Source: Ktedonospora formicarum
GTDB taxonomy: Bacteria; Chloroflexota; Ktedonobacteria; Ktedonobacterales; Ktedonobacteraceae
DNA length: 64,000 nucleotides
Assembly: GCF_016587355.1 (NCBI RefSeq)
Contig: NZ_BNJF01000005.1
Location: forward strand, 62,001 to 126,000
Direction: 5' to 3'
The translations under genes and the position numbers were made by a program. Positions within the stretch are counted from its first letter, which is position 1, and each line of letters begins with the position of its first letter. This document shows, in pieces, positions 18,211 through 27,568 of this stretch. The notes beneath the pieces were generated by a model. It worked only from the letters and a program-made list of their open reading frames with translations, had not been told where the DNA came from and searched no databases.

Positions 18211-18312
18211 CAAAAAGACCTCCTTTGACGCAAAGTCCGCATTTTGATATCGAGAACTGGCTATCTTTCTCTAGCATACAGATTCATCAAAGTACAGTCC
18301 TTAAGTGTGATC

Positions 18313-18355
18313 GAAACGAAGACACCTACTCTACAACAGTAGGTGTCTTCGTTTC
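18313..18355 (+). terminator. Orphan hairpin with T-run
   Basis: An 18-bp perfect stem (GAAACGAAGACACCTACT and complement, 7-base loop) is followed by CGTTTTTTTTAC. It has the form of a plus-strand terminator, but no plus-strand gene ends nearby. The lipoprotein gene runs the other way. Bases 18304-18312 carry the AAGTGTGATC core of the dispersed repeat. Confidence 0.6.
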
Positions 18356-18549
18356 CGTTTTTTTTACTTGCAAAAGAACAGTAAAGTAGTAGAGTTATAA
18401 AAACAATTTGCTCTAAAAGCACTCACCAACGCTGCCTGATCAGTCGCTAGTTTTGCCTCCTCATGATTTCTATGTCCCTGAACATATGATAGTCAAAGGC
18501 GACTGTGCTCACGCAAATAAACAAGATTAATATTAAAGGAGAAAGCCGC

Positions 18550-18897
18550 ATGAATCCAGAAATCACTGAATATATTGAAAAGATCGACCAACCATGGCAG
18601 ATTGAAGTCTGCAATCGTCTGCGACAGATTATCTTACAAACTGTGCCGGAGGTCGAAGAGCTCAAGCTATATAGCCGCCCCCACTACAAAAAAGGCGGGG
18701 ATTATCTCTGTGTGTTTAATGTAGCTAAGAAGTGGGTCAATGTGATGCTCTTCAATGCTCAAGCGCTCGACAATCCCAAAGCATTTGGGACACTCAGTCC
18801 CAATGGAGACCGCGTCACTGCCAAAATAGAAGAAAGCCAGGATTTTAATTACGAACTCTTCGCCACACTACTCCAGCAAGCCGCTCAGGTACGCTAA
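18550..18897 (+). CDS. DUF1801 (YdhG-like) domain protein
   Basis: 115 residues. ATG 18550 has AAGGAG 9 bases upstream. Family features: EYIEKIDQPWQIEVCNRLRQII at the N-terminus, LKLYSRPHYKKGGDYLCVFNVAKKWVNVMLF in the middle. These small cytosolic proteins have an SH3-barrel/YjbR-related fold and unknown function. A repeat cluster begins 10 bases after the stop codon. Confidence 0.82.
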   Translation: MNPEITEYIEKIDQPWQIEVCNRLRQIILQTVPEVEELKLYSRPHYKKGGDYLCVFNVAKKWVNVMLFNAQALDNPKAFGTLSPNGDRVTAKIEESQDFNYELFATLLQQAAQVR

Positions 18898-18904
18898 AAC
18901 TAGA

Positions 18905-19020
18905 ACGTGTGATCTTTTCGCGAAATGGGCCACTCTTGCAGGGGTGTCCTATTTCGTTTTACGGCTCACGAACGACAGGCGTGATCTTTTCTAAACATGG
19001 CTTCTGGGCGAAGTGTGATC
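18905..19020 (+). repeat. Repeat cluster A, 36-bp period
   Basis: Units are centred on GATC or its degenerate equivalent at 18911, about 18947, 18983 and 19017. The first reads GTGTGATCTTTTCGCGAAAT; the others are worn. Spacings are 36, 36 and 34. It belongs to the same family as the clusters at 39.1-39.4 and 41.1 kb and is probably a remnant of a transposon end. Confidence 0.7.
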
Positions 19021-19091
19021 GATTGAAAAAACGATCAACGGTAAAAGCACCAGAAGCATAGTGCTATCAATAGGGTTGCGTATCACATTTC

Positions 19092-19772
19092 TTAGCTTTC
19101 ACGCGACGAAAATCCTGAGATCATAGAATGGGAGCCATAGCCAGCGACTGCCAATGGAAGGTCTTTTTCCAATATCGTAAATGTATGATGAATATCTCCA
19201 TCCCTGCTAACCAACAAGTGATGAAGTTCCAGATTATGATTATGGACCACAAACACTTCCACATGAGCACTCTTATGCACCTGGTGAATATGAGGTTGGC
19301 TAATACGTGATGTATAGTGTTCCAGGAATGAATCTTTTCTTAATCTATCCAACGGTTCCATATCCACATCAATATCGTCCCGAAATACCATTTGAGCAAT
19401 AGACTCAATCAAGACAAAGTCATCATAATGCCGATCCTGTGTTATCAAGAGATACCACTGGGCATACTCCCAGAAGGCAGCAATACTCTCAAGAGAGACA
19501 TCATCAGCCTGAGCCAGTTGCAAAAAGGCTGCCGGGTCACCTTCGAGCCAGTATGAATCATAGCCCGGAGCCCATCCAAGATACCAGGTTTCACGCGACC
19601 ATAACACCCATCGGTCAACACGATAGAGACCATAGCGGTGAAACACATCAGTTGGGCAGATATGAATTTCCCATTGTACATCATCAGATGTTACTGAATC
19701 ACTAGTAGACAATGCGAGCTCGCGAGATTGCGCTAACGCTCGAATAGTATCAAGCAGAGATTTTTCGTCCAT
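19092..19772 (-). CDS. Hypothetical protein
   Basis: 226 residues from ATG 19772 (GAGGGAGAAG directly upstream), soluble and acidic with many His and Trp. A central stretch EDVSLESIAAFWEYAQWYLL-like helix and a His-rich C-terminal part (HIHQVHKSAHVEVFVVHNHNLELHHLL) are the notable features; the latter could bind metal. No family recognised. Confidence 0.6.
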   Translation of the reverse strand: MDEKSLLDTIRALAQSRELALSTSDSVTSDDVQWEIHICPTDVFHRYGLYRVDRWVLWSRETWYLGWAPGYDSYWLEGDPAAFLQLAQADDVSLESIAAFWEYAQWYLLITQDRHYDDFVLIESIAQMVFRDDIDVDMEPLDRLRKDSFLEHYTSRISQPHIHQVHKSAHVEVFVVHNHNLELHHLLVSRDGDIHHTFTILEKDLPLAVAGYGSHSMISGFSSRES

Positions 19773-20124
19773 CTTCTCCCTCTCGGCTGTAATACTCTTA
19801 TCATGCAATACCTAAGCCCACAATGCAATGCTCATGGCAGTCCCCCAAATATTTTTCCGACGCATCGCGACGTTCTCTATAGCAATGTTTTTGAGCTTTT
19901 TCATACGTGAGCCCGGCGCTTTCGTCTCCGCCGGGCTCACTTCTGCTATCGTCAGCCATGGATAGAACAAAACATGATCAATCAGAAGCTGGGGATGATA
20001 ATAACCTTGCTCATTGTTCTTAGTGTAGGAGAGTATTCTATTTAGAGAGCTAATAACAATCCGAGAGTGGCAATAATACGCCTGGGCGTGCGATTGCCCG
20101 CGAAAATAAGGGAGAGAAGCATCC

Positions 20125-20838
20125 ATGAAAGTTGAAATTTGGTCTGATGTCGCCTGCCCCTGGTGCTACATCGGCAAGCGCCATTTTGAGTCCGCGCTGG
20201 AACAATTCCCACAGCGCGAGCAGGTTGAGATTGTCTGGCGTAGCTATCAGCTTGATCCGAGCGCGCCCAAAGATTCAACGCAGACCTCAACCGAGGCACT
20301 GGCAAAGAAGTTTGGTGGCGAGGAGAGGGTGAAGATGATGCACGAGCGCGTCACCCAGGTCGCCGCCGAAGCGGGTCTGGAATATCATCTCGACAAAGCC
20401 ATCTATGACAACACCTTTGACGCACACCGCCTGATTCATTTCGCCGCGCACAAAAATCTTCAGAATGAGGCTAAAGAGCGCCTGCTCAAGGCTCACTTCA
20501 CCGAAGGCGCAGCGGTCGCCAATATCAATGAGCTTGTCCGCCTTGGCAGTGAGATAGGACTCGATGCAGACGAGGTACGAGCCGCTCTTGAGAGCGATAC
20601 CTATGTCGACGAGGTAAAGGCAGACTTCCAGCGAGGCAGAATGTTTGGCGTACAGGGTGTGCCCTTCTTCGCGATTGACGAGAAGTATGGCATCTCTGGC
20701 GCTCAACCAACTGAGGTATTTACCGAGGTCCTTGAGAAAGCATGGTCCGAGTCACACCCACTCATTAGTATCAGTGGTAGCACGCAGGATGCAGGGATAT
20801 GCGAGGGGGACAACTGTGCAATCCCCCAGAATGATTAA
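20125..20838 (+). CDS. DsbA-family oxidoreductase, FrnE-like
   Basis: 237 residues. The thioredoxin-fold active site CPWC is in SDVACPWCYIGKRHFE (residues 6-21) and the cis-Pro loop is GVQGVPFFAIDEKYGISGAQP. The helical insert between them is of FrnE length. No signal peptide, so cytosolic; FrnE homologues act as disulfide isomerases or in polyketide biosynthesis, and the E. coli/Deinococcus type protects against oxidative stress. GGGAGAG lies before the ATG. Confidence 0.9.
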   Translation: MKVEIWSDVACPWCYIGKRHFESALEQFPQREQVEIVWRSYQLDPSAPKDSTQTSTEALAKKFGGEERVKMMHERVTQVAAEAGLEYHLDKAIYDNTFDAHRLIHFAAHKNLQNEAKERLLKAHFTEGAAVANINELVRLGSEIGLDADEVRAALESDTYVDEVKADFQRGRMFGVQGVPFFAIDEKYGISGAQPTEVFTEVLEKAWSESHPLISISGSTQDAGICEGDNCAIPQND

Positions 20839-20872
20839 GAAATAATCCGAAGTTCCTCGCTATCCCAGAGAT

Positions 20873-21313
20873 TTATTGAGGGCTGGCGAGGAGCTTTTGA
20901 ACGGTCTCGCAAAAGACATCAAGGTCGAAGGGCTTCTGCAAAAATGAGCTATGCGGGTCCAACAGGTTTTGTCGCTGTAGCTGCAACCGATGATGGCCAC
21001 TCATGACCAGGATCTTCACAAGAGGATGGGATTGGCGGACCTGCTCTTGAAATGCTCTTCCTTGCATCTTAGGCATCATAATATCCGCGATCACAAGCTG
21101 AATAATCTCGGCATGCGCCTGAAATGTCTTCAGTCCCTCTTCGCCATCACGCGCGACCAGGACTTGATAGCCCTCATCCTTTAGTGTCTCCGTCATAACG
21201 ATCCGGATATCGGGATCATCCTCGACCAGCAGAACCGTAATTTGCTGCTCACAATATGTTTGCGCAACGGGCTCAATGACTGTTTCTATCAACTCTGGTA
21301 TAAGTTGTGGCAT
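20873..21313 (-). CDS. Single-domain response regulator receiver
   Basis: About 146 residues. All receiver residues are present: the acidic pair in VLLVEDDPDIR, the phospho-acceptor Asp in VIADIMMPKMQG, Ser in VMSGHH and Lys in FLQKPF. No output domain follows, so it probably acts by protein contact or as a phosphorelay shuttle. ATG 21313 is chosen because GAGGAG precedes it; ATG 21358 is an alternative. No histidine kinase is nearby. Confidence 0.85.
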   Translation of the reverse strand: MPQLIPELIETVIEPVAQTYCEQQITVLLVEDDPDIRIVMTETLKDEGYQVLVARDGEEGLKTFQAHAEIIQLVIADIMMPKMQGRAFQEQVRQSHPLVKILVMSGHHRLQLQRQNLLDPHSSFLQKPFDLDVFCETVQKLLASPQ

Positions 21314-21833
21314 ATTCTCCTCATAGAGTGGGAAATAAAGATCAAAGGTTGTACTCATCCTCAAGCTTGAATCCCTACGGAACATAGCCCATGAAAAAAA
21401 TGATAATTTGTTCAAATGGGCATCCGGGGTGTTTTGCTTGTGTCTGCGATCTGGAAAAGTTTAAAGCATGGTAGAAATTATTTGAAGCAGGCTTTAGTAT
21501 ATCAGTTCTCAGCACAGGAATACAAGCTCACAACAGTCAATAGTTCTGAACCACGGAAACTCGGACTTATGCTTGACACATGGCGCTATCAGGGGTTACA
21601 CTATAACCGTCACTATAATTAAGCATTGACCGTAAGCGTTAACGCCAATCAACGCACATCGTCGCAGTCTGCGCTTTTGCGGAAGGCCACCGGATGTGAG
21701 AGTTGGCGCTTTTTTATACCCCTTACACCCCTCAGGGCCTCCGCGCTAACGTCTCATGGAGAACGCATTCTGCTACTGTATGTAGTACTTATCCATACGC
21801 ATAAGTGGTGCATATCTGGAATCAGGAAACCTA
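21314..21833. other. Intergenic region
   Basis: About 520 bases without a supportable gene between the receiver (minus) and the MFS gene (plus). GCGTTAACGC at about 21637 is a small perfect palindrome. Several frames stay open for 60-75 codons but lack ribosome sites. Confidence 0.45.
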
Positions 21834-23132
21834 ATGGAACAAAACACTGATGAAATGGAAGTGCTAGAGATCGCTTCAGAAGCAGTTTCACCCTCAGCCA
21901 AACCAACTCATACCTCCGCTAACGCCTTGCACTTCACCGGCTTTCGCCTCCTTCTAAGTGGCATTGCTCTATCTCTCTTTGGGCAACAAATGCTGACCGT
22001 CGCCATTGGCTGGGAACTTTATGTGCAGACCAACTCGCCACTAGTATTAGGTGGTGTGGGTCTGGCTCAAGTCATCCCACTGATCGCGCTCTTTCTTCCC
22101 GCTGGCTATATCGCAGATCGTGTTAACCGTAAATACATCGTGTTTGTGGCACAATGTGTAATTGTGCTGGCGATACTCAGCCTGGCCTTACTCTCTTTCA
22201 AACATGGCCCGCTCTTTCTGATATACTGCTGTCTGACAGCAATGGGAGCCGCTCAATGCTTCAATAGTCCAGCCAACTCGGCGCTGGTGTCTCAGGTGAT
22301 ACCGGAGGAAGCCTTTGAAAATGCCATGACCTGGCGTAGCAGCCTTGTTCAACTAGCCTCCGTGGTTGGGCCAGCGGCGGGTGGCTTCCTGATTGGGCTC
22401 TTTCAAGGAGTACCCCAGGTATTTTTACTTAGCGCCTGTTGCTCTCTGATCTTCGCTATTCTGCTCCTCTTCATCCGCGTTCGCCCCCAGAAGTCTAGCA
22501 TGGGTGAGGGGCGCAAGCTCAGTTCACTTGTGAGTGGTCTGCGCTTCCTCTGGCAAACGCCGGTTATGCTGGCTGCGATTACACTTGACCTCTTCGCTGT
22601 TCTATTTGGCGGCGCGACGGCTCTTTTGCCAATCTTCGCAACCAGTGTGCTACATGTCGGGCCAGTTGGGCTAGGCTGGTTACAAGCGGCGGACTCGCTG
22701 GGAGGGATCGCCATGGCCCTTACAATCGCTCGTCGCCCACCCTTTAAGAGAGCAGGCTTGACGCTGCTCATTGGAGTTGCGTGTTTTGGTCTGGCAACAA
22801 TCCTCTTCGGATTATCCCACTGGTTCTGGCTCTCGTTTGTCGCACTTGTTCTCATTGGAGCGTTTGACAACATCAGCGTTGTTATTCGCTCAACACTTGC
22901 GCTTGTGCGCACGCCCGATGAGATGCGTGGACGCGTTAGCGCTGTAAACTCGCTCTTCATTGGTACTTCTAATCAGTTAGGAGGCTTCGAATCAGGATTA
23001 GCGGCACAGTTCTTCGGCCCGGTCGCAGCGGTAGTTGTGGGTGGCATCGGTACACTGCTGGTAGTGCTGGTCGTTGCTGGTATCTGGCCCGACATACGCA
23101 AACTGAAGACCCTGCGCGAGCAAGCGGCTTAA
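21834..23132 (+). CDS. MFS exporter (DHA/enterobactin-exporter-like)
   Basis: 432 residues with about 11-12 hydrophobic segments. The loop 2-3 signature is LPAGYIADRVNRKYIV and FNSPANSALVSQVIPEEAFENAMTWRSS is typical of the EntS-like exporters. A hydrophilic N-terminus of about 30 residues precedes TM1. Probably exports a drug or small metabolite by proton antiport. CAGGAAA lies 4 bases before the ATG. Monocistronic. Confidence 0.9.
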   Translation: MEQNTDEMEVLEIASEAVSPSAKPTHTSANALHFTGFRLLLSGIALSLFGQQMLTVAIGWELYVQTNSPLVLGGVGLAQVIPLIALFLPAGYIADRVNRKYIVFVAQCVIVLAILSLALLSFKHGPLFLIYCCLTAMGAAQCFNSPANSALVSQVIPEEAFENAMTWRSSLVQLASVVGPAAGGFLIGLFQGVPQVFLLSACCSLIFAILLLFIRVRPQKSSMGEGRKLSSLVSGLRFLWQTPVMLAAITLDLFAVLFGGATALLPIFATSVLHVGPVGLGWLQAADSLGGIAMALTIARRPPFKRAGLTLLIGVACFGLATILFGLSHWFWLSFVALVLIGAFDNISVVIRSTLALVRTPDEMRGRVSAVNSLFIGTSNQLGGFESGLAAQFFGPVAAVVVGGIGTLLVVLVVAGIWPDIRKLKTLREQAA

Positions 23133-23373
23133 GGTTGCCTATAGGAGAAAAGGGTTACACACTTCGACCAGTCCCCTCTCTCCTTCCAATGTTCCGCCTA
23201 ACGGCTGTGTTGCTGCAAGATAGGCTGTGAAGCGATTTCATATCCCCAAAGATGGATAGGATATAGCGCAAAAGTTCCTAGGACCTACAATCATGACTCA
23301 TTCATTCGTTATATATCACGGAATGGGAAATGCTGATACTAGAAATAAGCTGAATTGGAAGGGAGAAGGAATC

Positions 23374-23943
23374 GTGACACAGCAAAGTGAGCAGGAGAGC
23401 CAGCACCACCTGACGATAGAGCTGGAAACGGGTCAACTAATCCTTCGCCGCCCCACAATGCAGGACGGGGAAGCGCTACTCCACCTCTGGCTAGAGGAGA
23501 GCGCACAGCGCTCATCAAGCGAGGGGTTATCTCAGGAGGACGCGAAGAGGTTCATGGCTGGCATTCTAAGCCATTGGGAGCAATTTAAGTTTGGCTGTTG
23601 GAGTGTCTACGAACGGGGGCAGGATGAGTTATCTGGTTTCTGTGGCTTGAAGCACACTGAGGGCGAGGTCGAGTTATTGTATGCATTCACCACCGAAGGG
23701 TGGGAAAGAAGCATTGCCAATGAGGCAATTACCGCCAGCCTGGCCTATGGCTTTCGCACCCTCACGCTCGAACGGGTCGTCGCGATCATACCAGAACCTA
23801 ATCTAGCCTCTAGAGATGCACTTGAAAAGGCCGGCATGGAGCATATAGAGGACATTGTCAAAGATGACATTCAACAGAGTGTGTATATTTTAACACGCGC
23901 TGATTGGGCCTCACGCCAGACCACAGTCTATTTACATGCTTAG
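23374..23943 (+). CDS. GNAT-family N-acetyltransferase (RimJ/RimL type)
   Basis: 189 residues from GTG 23374, which has GGGAGAAGGA just upstream; the open frame reaches 23293 but lacks a site. TGQLILRRPTMQDGEALLHLW starts the fold and GWERSIANEAITASLAYGF / ERVVAIIPEPNLASRDALEKAGM form the acetyl-CoA loop and C-terminal strand of RimJ-like enzymes. The substrate (protein N-terminus or amine) is unknown. Confidence 0.87.
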   Translation: MTQQSEQESQHHLTIELETGQLILRRPTMQDGEALLHLWLEESAQRSSSEGLSQEDAKRFMAGILSHWEQFKFGCWSVYERGQDELSGFCGLKHTEGEVELLYAFTTEGWERSIANEAITASLAYGFRTLTLERVVAIIPEPNLASRDALEKAGMEHIEDIVKDDIQQSVYILTRADWASRQTTVYLHA

Positions 23944-23952
23944 GGACAATAC

Positions 23953-24003
23953 AGAGGGGCGCACATAGGCAGTTTAAGTAAGACTGTCTATGTGCGCCCC
24001 TCT
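23953..24003. terminator. Bidirectional terminator
   Basis: A stem of about 20 bp (AGAGGGGCGCACATAG.CAGT and complement) is followed by TCTTTTACTT on plus. It separates the convergent GNAT and L,D-transpeptidase genes. Confidence 0.9.
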
Positions 24004-24018
24004 TTTACTTAGAGCACT

Positions 24019-25749
24019 CTAATACATCAAGATCGAAGTGCTATAACTGGTGTTATCGTAGACCCATTTGGCCTGATCGAGGGGCATGTTCACGCAACCA
24101 TGGGTGCCGTAATTGGCGCTCGAATTACCACTAGAGTCGATGTGAAAATACTGCGTGCCTGGACCGTAATCGTTACGCCACCAGGAATCGTGCAGGAAAT
24201 AGCCACCCGAGTGATACAGGATCGCGTAATTGATCTTGGTATCATCATAGTAGTAAGGCGAGCCCTTAGGATAAGGTGACTTAAAGACGGTTTTGGTCTT
24301 GCGCCACATCTCGGGCCACAGACCTGGAACGGCTGGCAGTTCCGGACGACCCGCTGTGATCTGGAAGGCACGTACCAGTTGTCCGCCGTTGTACACGCGC
24401 ATGGCCTGCTCAGCGAATGAGACGACAATGACCTGTGAGCCGAGCAGTTTGTAGTGCTGCATCAGTTGGGTATCCGTCGCGTGAGGCTGAGAGTAAGGAG
24501 TGCCATCGCTGAAGTCCTGAATGAACATCTCCAGATGCAGGGACTCATTCTCCACATCCGTCACCACCGCCTGATAATCAGTGAGCGTCTTCGCGGCAGC
24601 CAGTTCATTGTCAAGATCTTCGCCGATGCCCTTGGTCATGTAGCCCATGTTCGGCGCATAGTTCTTGCCATCATAAGGATTATGATAGAGGTGAGAATTA
24701 CCCCAACTATCCACTTTCGCATGGAACTTTTTGATCTCTGAAGTAGCCTTGCCCTTCAACAGATCCAACTGCATTCCACTGATCCCATTGTTATACGCCT
24801 TCTCGAAGGCAAGAAAATCCTTCAGCGTCTTCACCTTCTGGGCCTGATCATGCAAGGAAGTGGAGGTCTTGTCATAGGAACTGGTATCAACGCCATAGTC
24901 TTTAAGCTGTTTTACCTGCTTATCATAGGCATCGATTTTATCCTGAGCAAGTTGTGGAATAATTTTCTGGAAACTAGCCGTCGCGCTCTCGCTCTGTTTA
25001 TCGATATTCTTCCCAACTGCAGTTAAGTCTCCGGGCTTGGTAGCCTTGGAGATGTCCTTATAGTTGGCGTCATATTGCTTCTGCAAGTCGCCCGTATCCT
25101 GGTGGCCCTCTTGCATCAGGCTGATAATTTCCTTGAGCGTATCAAGCTTTTCCAGCGTACTCGGCATCATATTGATGGTCGAGACTGCATCCTTTGCCTG
25201 CACACTGATCGCGGCATAATCTTTCGGATACTTCGCTTTCTTCTGCTGATCCATGCCCGTATTATAGAGCTTATTCAAAGTATCGAGGGGCAGGCCATCT
25301 TTTTGCTTATTGGCGAGCGTGGTCTGTAAGCGCTGGAGGTCAGTCGATGCCTGCTCATGGAAGCGATCCGTGGTGGCATCAACAAGGCCCTGGGTCTGCA
25401 CCGTCAGCGAGTTATAACGTGTAGAGAGATTGCTGTAATACTCGTCGACAGAGTTTCCATTGAAGAGAGGCCAGGGAGCACTGGAAGACTTCAAGCTCTG
25501 CTGCTGCTTCATAAGAGGTTGCAAGACTGACAGTGGCACACCTGCATCCTGCGCCTGTTGCAACGTCTTATCGAATGTGTTCTGATCCTGCTGCGCCTGC
25601 TGTTGCAGATGCGCATCCCCGCCACATGCGGTCAACAACCCTGGCAGCATGCTTATAGTGAGAAGCAACAGGAGAGTAAACCGCACCTTTTTGCCGTGCA
25701 TAGGAGCGGTTACAGACCGCTCCGGCATGGTATACTGCCTAAAGTTCAT
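24019..25749 (-). CDS. L,D-transpeptidase (YkuD) lipoprotein with coiled-coil stalk
   Basis: 576 residues. The signal peptide ends in LLTAC. Residues about 50-400 are long helices rich in Gln, Lys and Asp (coiled-coil-like repeats), probably a stalk across the wall. The YkuD domain starts at IVVSFAEQAMRVYNGGQLVRAF and ends in HIDSSGNSSANYGTHGCVNMP, carrying the catalytic Cys and His; the usual SHGC is THGC. It forms 3-3 peptidoglycan cross-links or anchors proteins, on the outer face. AGAGGA lies about 10 bases before the ATG. Confidence 0.92.
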   Translation of the reverse strand: MNFRQYTMPERSVTAPMHGKKVRFTLLLLLTISMLPGLLTACGGDAHLQQQAQQDQNTFDKTLQQAQDAGVPLSVLQPLMKQQQSLKSSSAPWPLFNGNSVDEYYSNLSTRYNSLTVQTQGLVDATTDRFHEQASTDLQRLQTTLANKQKDGLPLDTLNKLYNTGMDQQKKAKYPKDYAAISVQAKDAVSTINMMPSTLEKLDTLKEIISLMQEGHQDTGDLQKQYDANYKDISKATKPGDLTAVGKNIDKQSESATASFQKIIPQLAQDKIDAYDKQVKQLKDYGVDTSSYDKTSTSLHDQAQKVKTLKDFLAFEKAYNNGISGMQLDLLKGKATSEIKKFHAKVDSWGNSHLYHNPYDGKNYAPNMGYMTKGIGEDLDNELAAAKTLTDYQAVVTDVENESLHLEMFIQDFSDGTPYSQPHATDTQLMQHYKLLGSQVIVVSFAEQAMRVYNGGQLVRAFQITAGRPELPAVPGLWPEMWRKTKTVFKSPYPKGSPYYYDDTKINYAILYHSGGYFLHDSWWRNDYGPGTQYFHIDSSGNSSANYGTHGCVNMPLDQAKWVYDNTSYSTSILMY

Positions 25750-26162
25750 AGTGTGGAGAATCCTCTTTAGAATCCGCTTTGTAAGCTCCCTTAATTATTA
25801 ATCTGAGAGCGACTGCGCTCACATAAGCCGATTAACTATTAAAAAAGCACTAAATAGCACCAAGCGCGGATAAGTGTATAGTGTTCTATTGACATGCTAT
25901 ATATAAAACTATTTAGTTCTAATAATACATCTTTCATGTCATTAATAGCATTCTTTAATAAGGGCATAAAGTGGCTCTACAGGCCGATTTAACGGCTTAA
26001 TTGCATTTACAAATATGGATGTGATCCCACCCAAAGGTCCTGCTACGCTGCATGCAGTACTGATAATTCTAGAGAATGGGCATGATTTGCAACCTGAAGA
26101 TCAATGTGAGTACTATAGAGGAGGTCAGACCATAGAGTGAACCTCCTCTATAAATAATAGAT
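25750..26162. other. Intergenic region with TTGACA box and short shared motif
   Basis: About 410 bases. It holds GCGACTGCGCTCAC (25809-25822), nearly identical to 18499-18512, and TTGACA at 25889-25894 on plus without a good -10 or a gene to serve. The last 50 bases form the P450 terminator. Confidence 0.45.
26114..26152 (-). terminator. Terminator of the P450 gene
   Basis: TATAGAGGAGGT pairs with ACCTCCTCTATA, 12 bp perfect, just downstream of the minus-strand P450 stop at 26163. Confidence 0.75.
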
Positions 26163-27386
26163 CTAGTATGCTACGGGGAGAGAAACAAGACCACGTAAGA
26201 TCGGGGTGGGAGTCCAATTCAAATGGGACTCATCATCAATAAGGCGCAGGTGTGGCAGACGTCGCAGCAATGTGCCGATGGCGACCTGACCCTCCATTCG
26301 CGCGAGTGGGGCGCCAAGACAGAAATGAATGCCTTTGCCAAAGGCGATATGTTTGTTCTCCTCACGCTCAATATCGAGTTGTTGCGGATGATGGAAATGT
26401 ACCGCATCATAATTTGCTCCTATCAAGGAGGTGAGCACAAGTTCACCTTTGCGAATGATCTGCCCGTGCAGGGTCACATCCTCGCTAGCCCAGCGAAGTG
26501 TGGAGATGCTAACCGGGGCGGTGAAGCGCAAGAGTTCTTCAATAGCTGATGACAACAGCTCGGGATTACGTTGGAGTTTTTCACGCTGTTCGGGGTGGGT
26601 TAGCAGGGCAAGCATGCCATTGCCGATGAGATTGACAGTGGTTTCATGACCCGCAACGATGAGCAGGAAGATGGTTGAAACCAATTCTCGTTCACTCAGA
26701 GCATCATTCTGATCACGGGCCTGAAGCATCCCGCTTATCAAATCTTCTTCTGGATGCTCACGCTTGCGAGCAAGCAAGGCACTGATATAATCTATAAAGG
26801 TTTGCAGAGCCTCAGTACGTTTTGCCTCATCCTGTTGGGTTACACCAGAGGATGCAGCCAATAATGCTTGAGTCCAGGCACGGAAGCCCTGGCGATCTTC
26901 GGTAGGGATACCCAATAGCTCCGAGATGACGGTTATAGGGAGCGGGTAGGCAAATTCCGCGATAAGGTCCATCTCACCGCATCCCTCTACGGCATCCAAT
27001 AGCTCGTCTGTAATCTGCTGAACCCGTGGACGTAGGTGCTCAATCATACGTGGCGTGAACGCCTGAGAAACTAAACCACGCAGGCGGGTATGATCTGGTG
27101 GATCAACAGTGAGCATATCACGCCTCCATGTTGTAAGGTTACGTACAGTCATATCGGATGTTGATTCAGGCTGCACATTTGAAAACTTTTGCAGATCCTT
27201 GAAGAAGCGTGGATCTTTAAGAATGGCTATTGCATCATCATAATTCGTCACAAGCCAGGTATTCTCCCGACCAAGGAGACCCGAGACACGGATAAGTGGT
27301 GCCTCCACGCGCAAACGCTCATAGAAGGTAAATGGGTCACGCTTAGTATCTTGTGCGACGAGGTCGAGCAATGTAATTTGTCCCAT
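26163..27386 (-). CDS. Cytochrome P450
   Basis: 407 residues, the usual bacterial length. I-helix oxygen-binding motif is AGHETTV, the K-helix ExxR is EELLRF, and the heme loop FGKGIHFCLGAPLARMEG provides the Cys ligand. Soluble class I enzyme needing ferredoxin and reductase, which are not nearby. AAAGGAAA precedes the ATG. Divergent from the TetR gene at 27569, its probable regulator; substrate unknown. Confidence 0.96.
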   Translation of the reverse strand: MGQITLLDLVAQDTKRDPFTFYERLRVEAPLIRVSGLLGRENTWLVTNYDDAIAILKDPRFFKDLQKFSNVQPESTSDMTVRNLTTWRRDMLTVDPPDHTRLRGLVSQAFTPRMIEHLRPRVQQITDELLDAVEGCGEMDLIAEFAYPLPITVISELLGIPTEDRQGFRAWTQALLAASSGVTQQDEAKRTEALQTFIDYISALLARKREHPEEDLISGMLQARDQNDALSERELVSTIFLLIVAGHETTVNLIGNGMLALLTHPEQREKLQRNPELLSSAIEELLRFTAPVSISTLRWASEDVTLHGQIIRKGELVLTSLIGANYDAVHFHHPQQLDIEREENKHIAFGKGIHFCLGAPLARMEGQVAIGTLLRRLPHLRLIDDESHLNWTPTPILRGLVSLPVAY

Positions 27387-27411
27387 ATGCTATTGGTTTC
27401 CTTTCGTATTT

Positions 27412-27442
27412 ACGCACTCCTTTTAAGAAAGCCTGAGTGCCT
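27412..27442 (-). repeat. Leader repeat with GCACTC/GAGTGC dyad, second copy at 16407-16432
   Basis: On plus the sequence GCACTCCTTTTAAGAAAG continues to CCTGAGTGC, so GCACTC and GAGTGC can pair. A close copy (ACTCCTTTTTAGAAAACC then TGAGTGCG) lies at 16408-16432. Both sit immediately upstream of minus-strand genes (P450 and metN), with AAAAGGAGT on the coding strand. Confidence 0.5.
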
Positions 27443-27568
27443 TAGCTCCAACTAGCAGGGCTGATTTTCACGTAAGAACATATCTTCTTCAGCAATTGTA
27501 AAGTGGCCTGGAAAGAGGCACAAGGGACAATAGCATTAGAATGTAAAATATGTGACAAGGAGCGCGAA

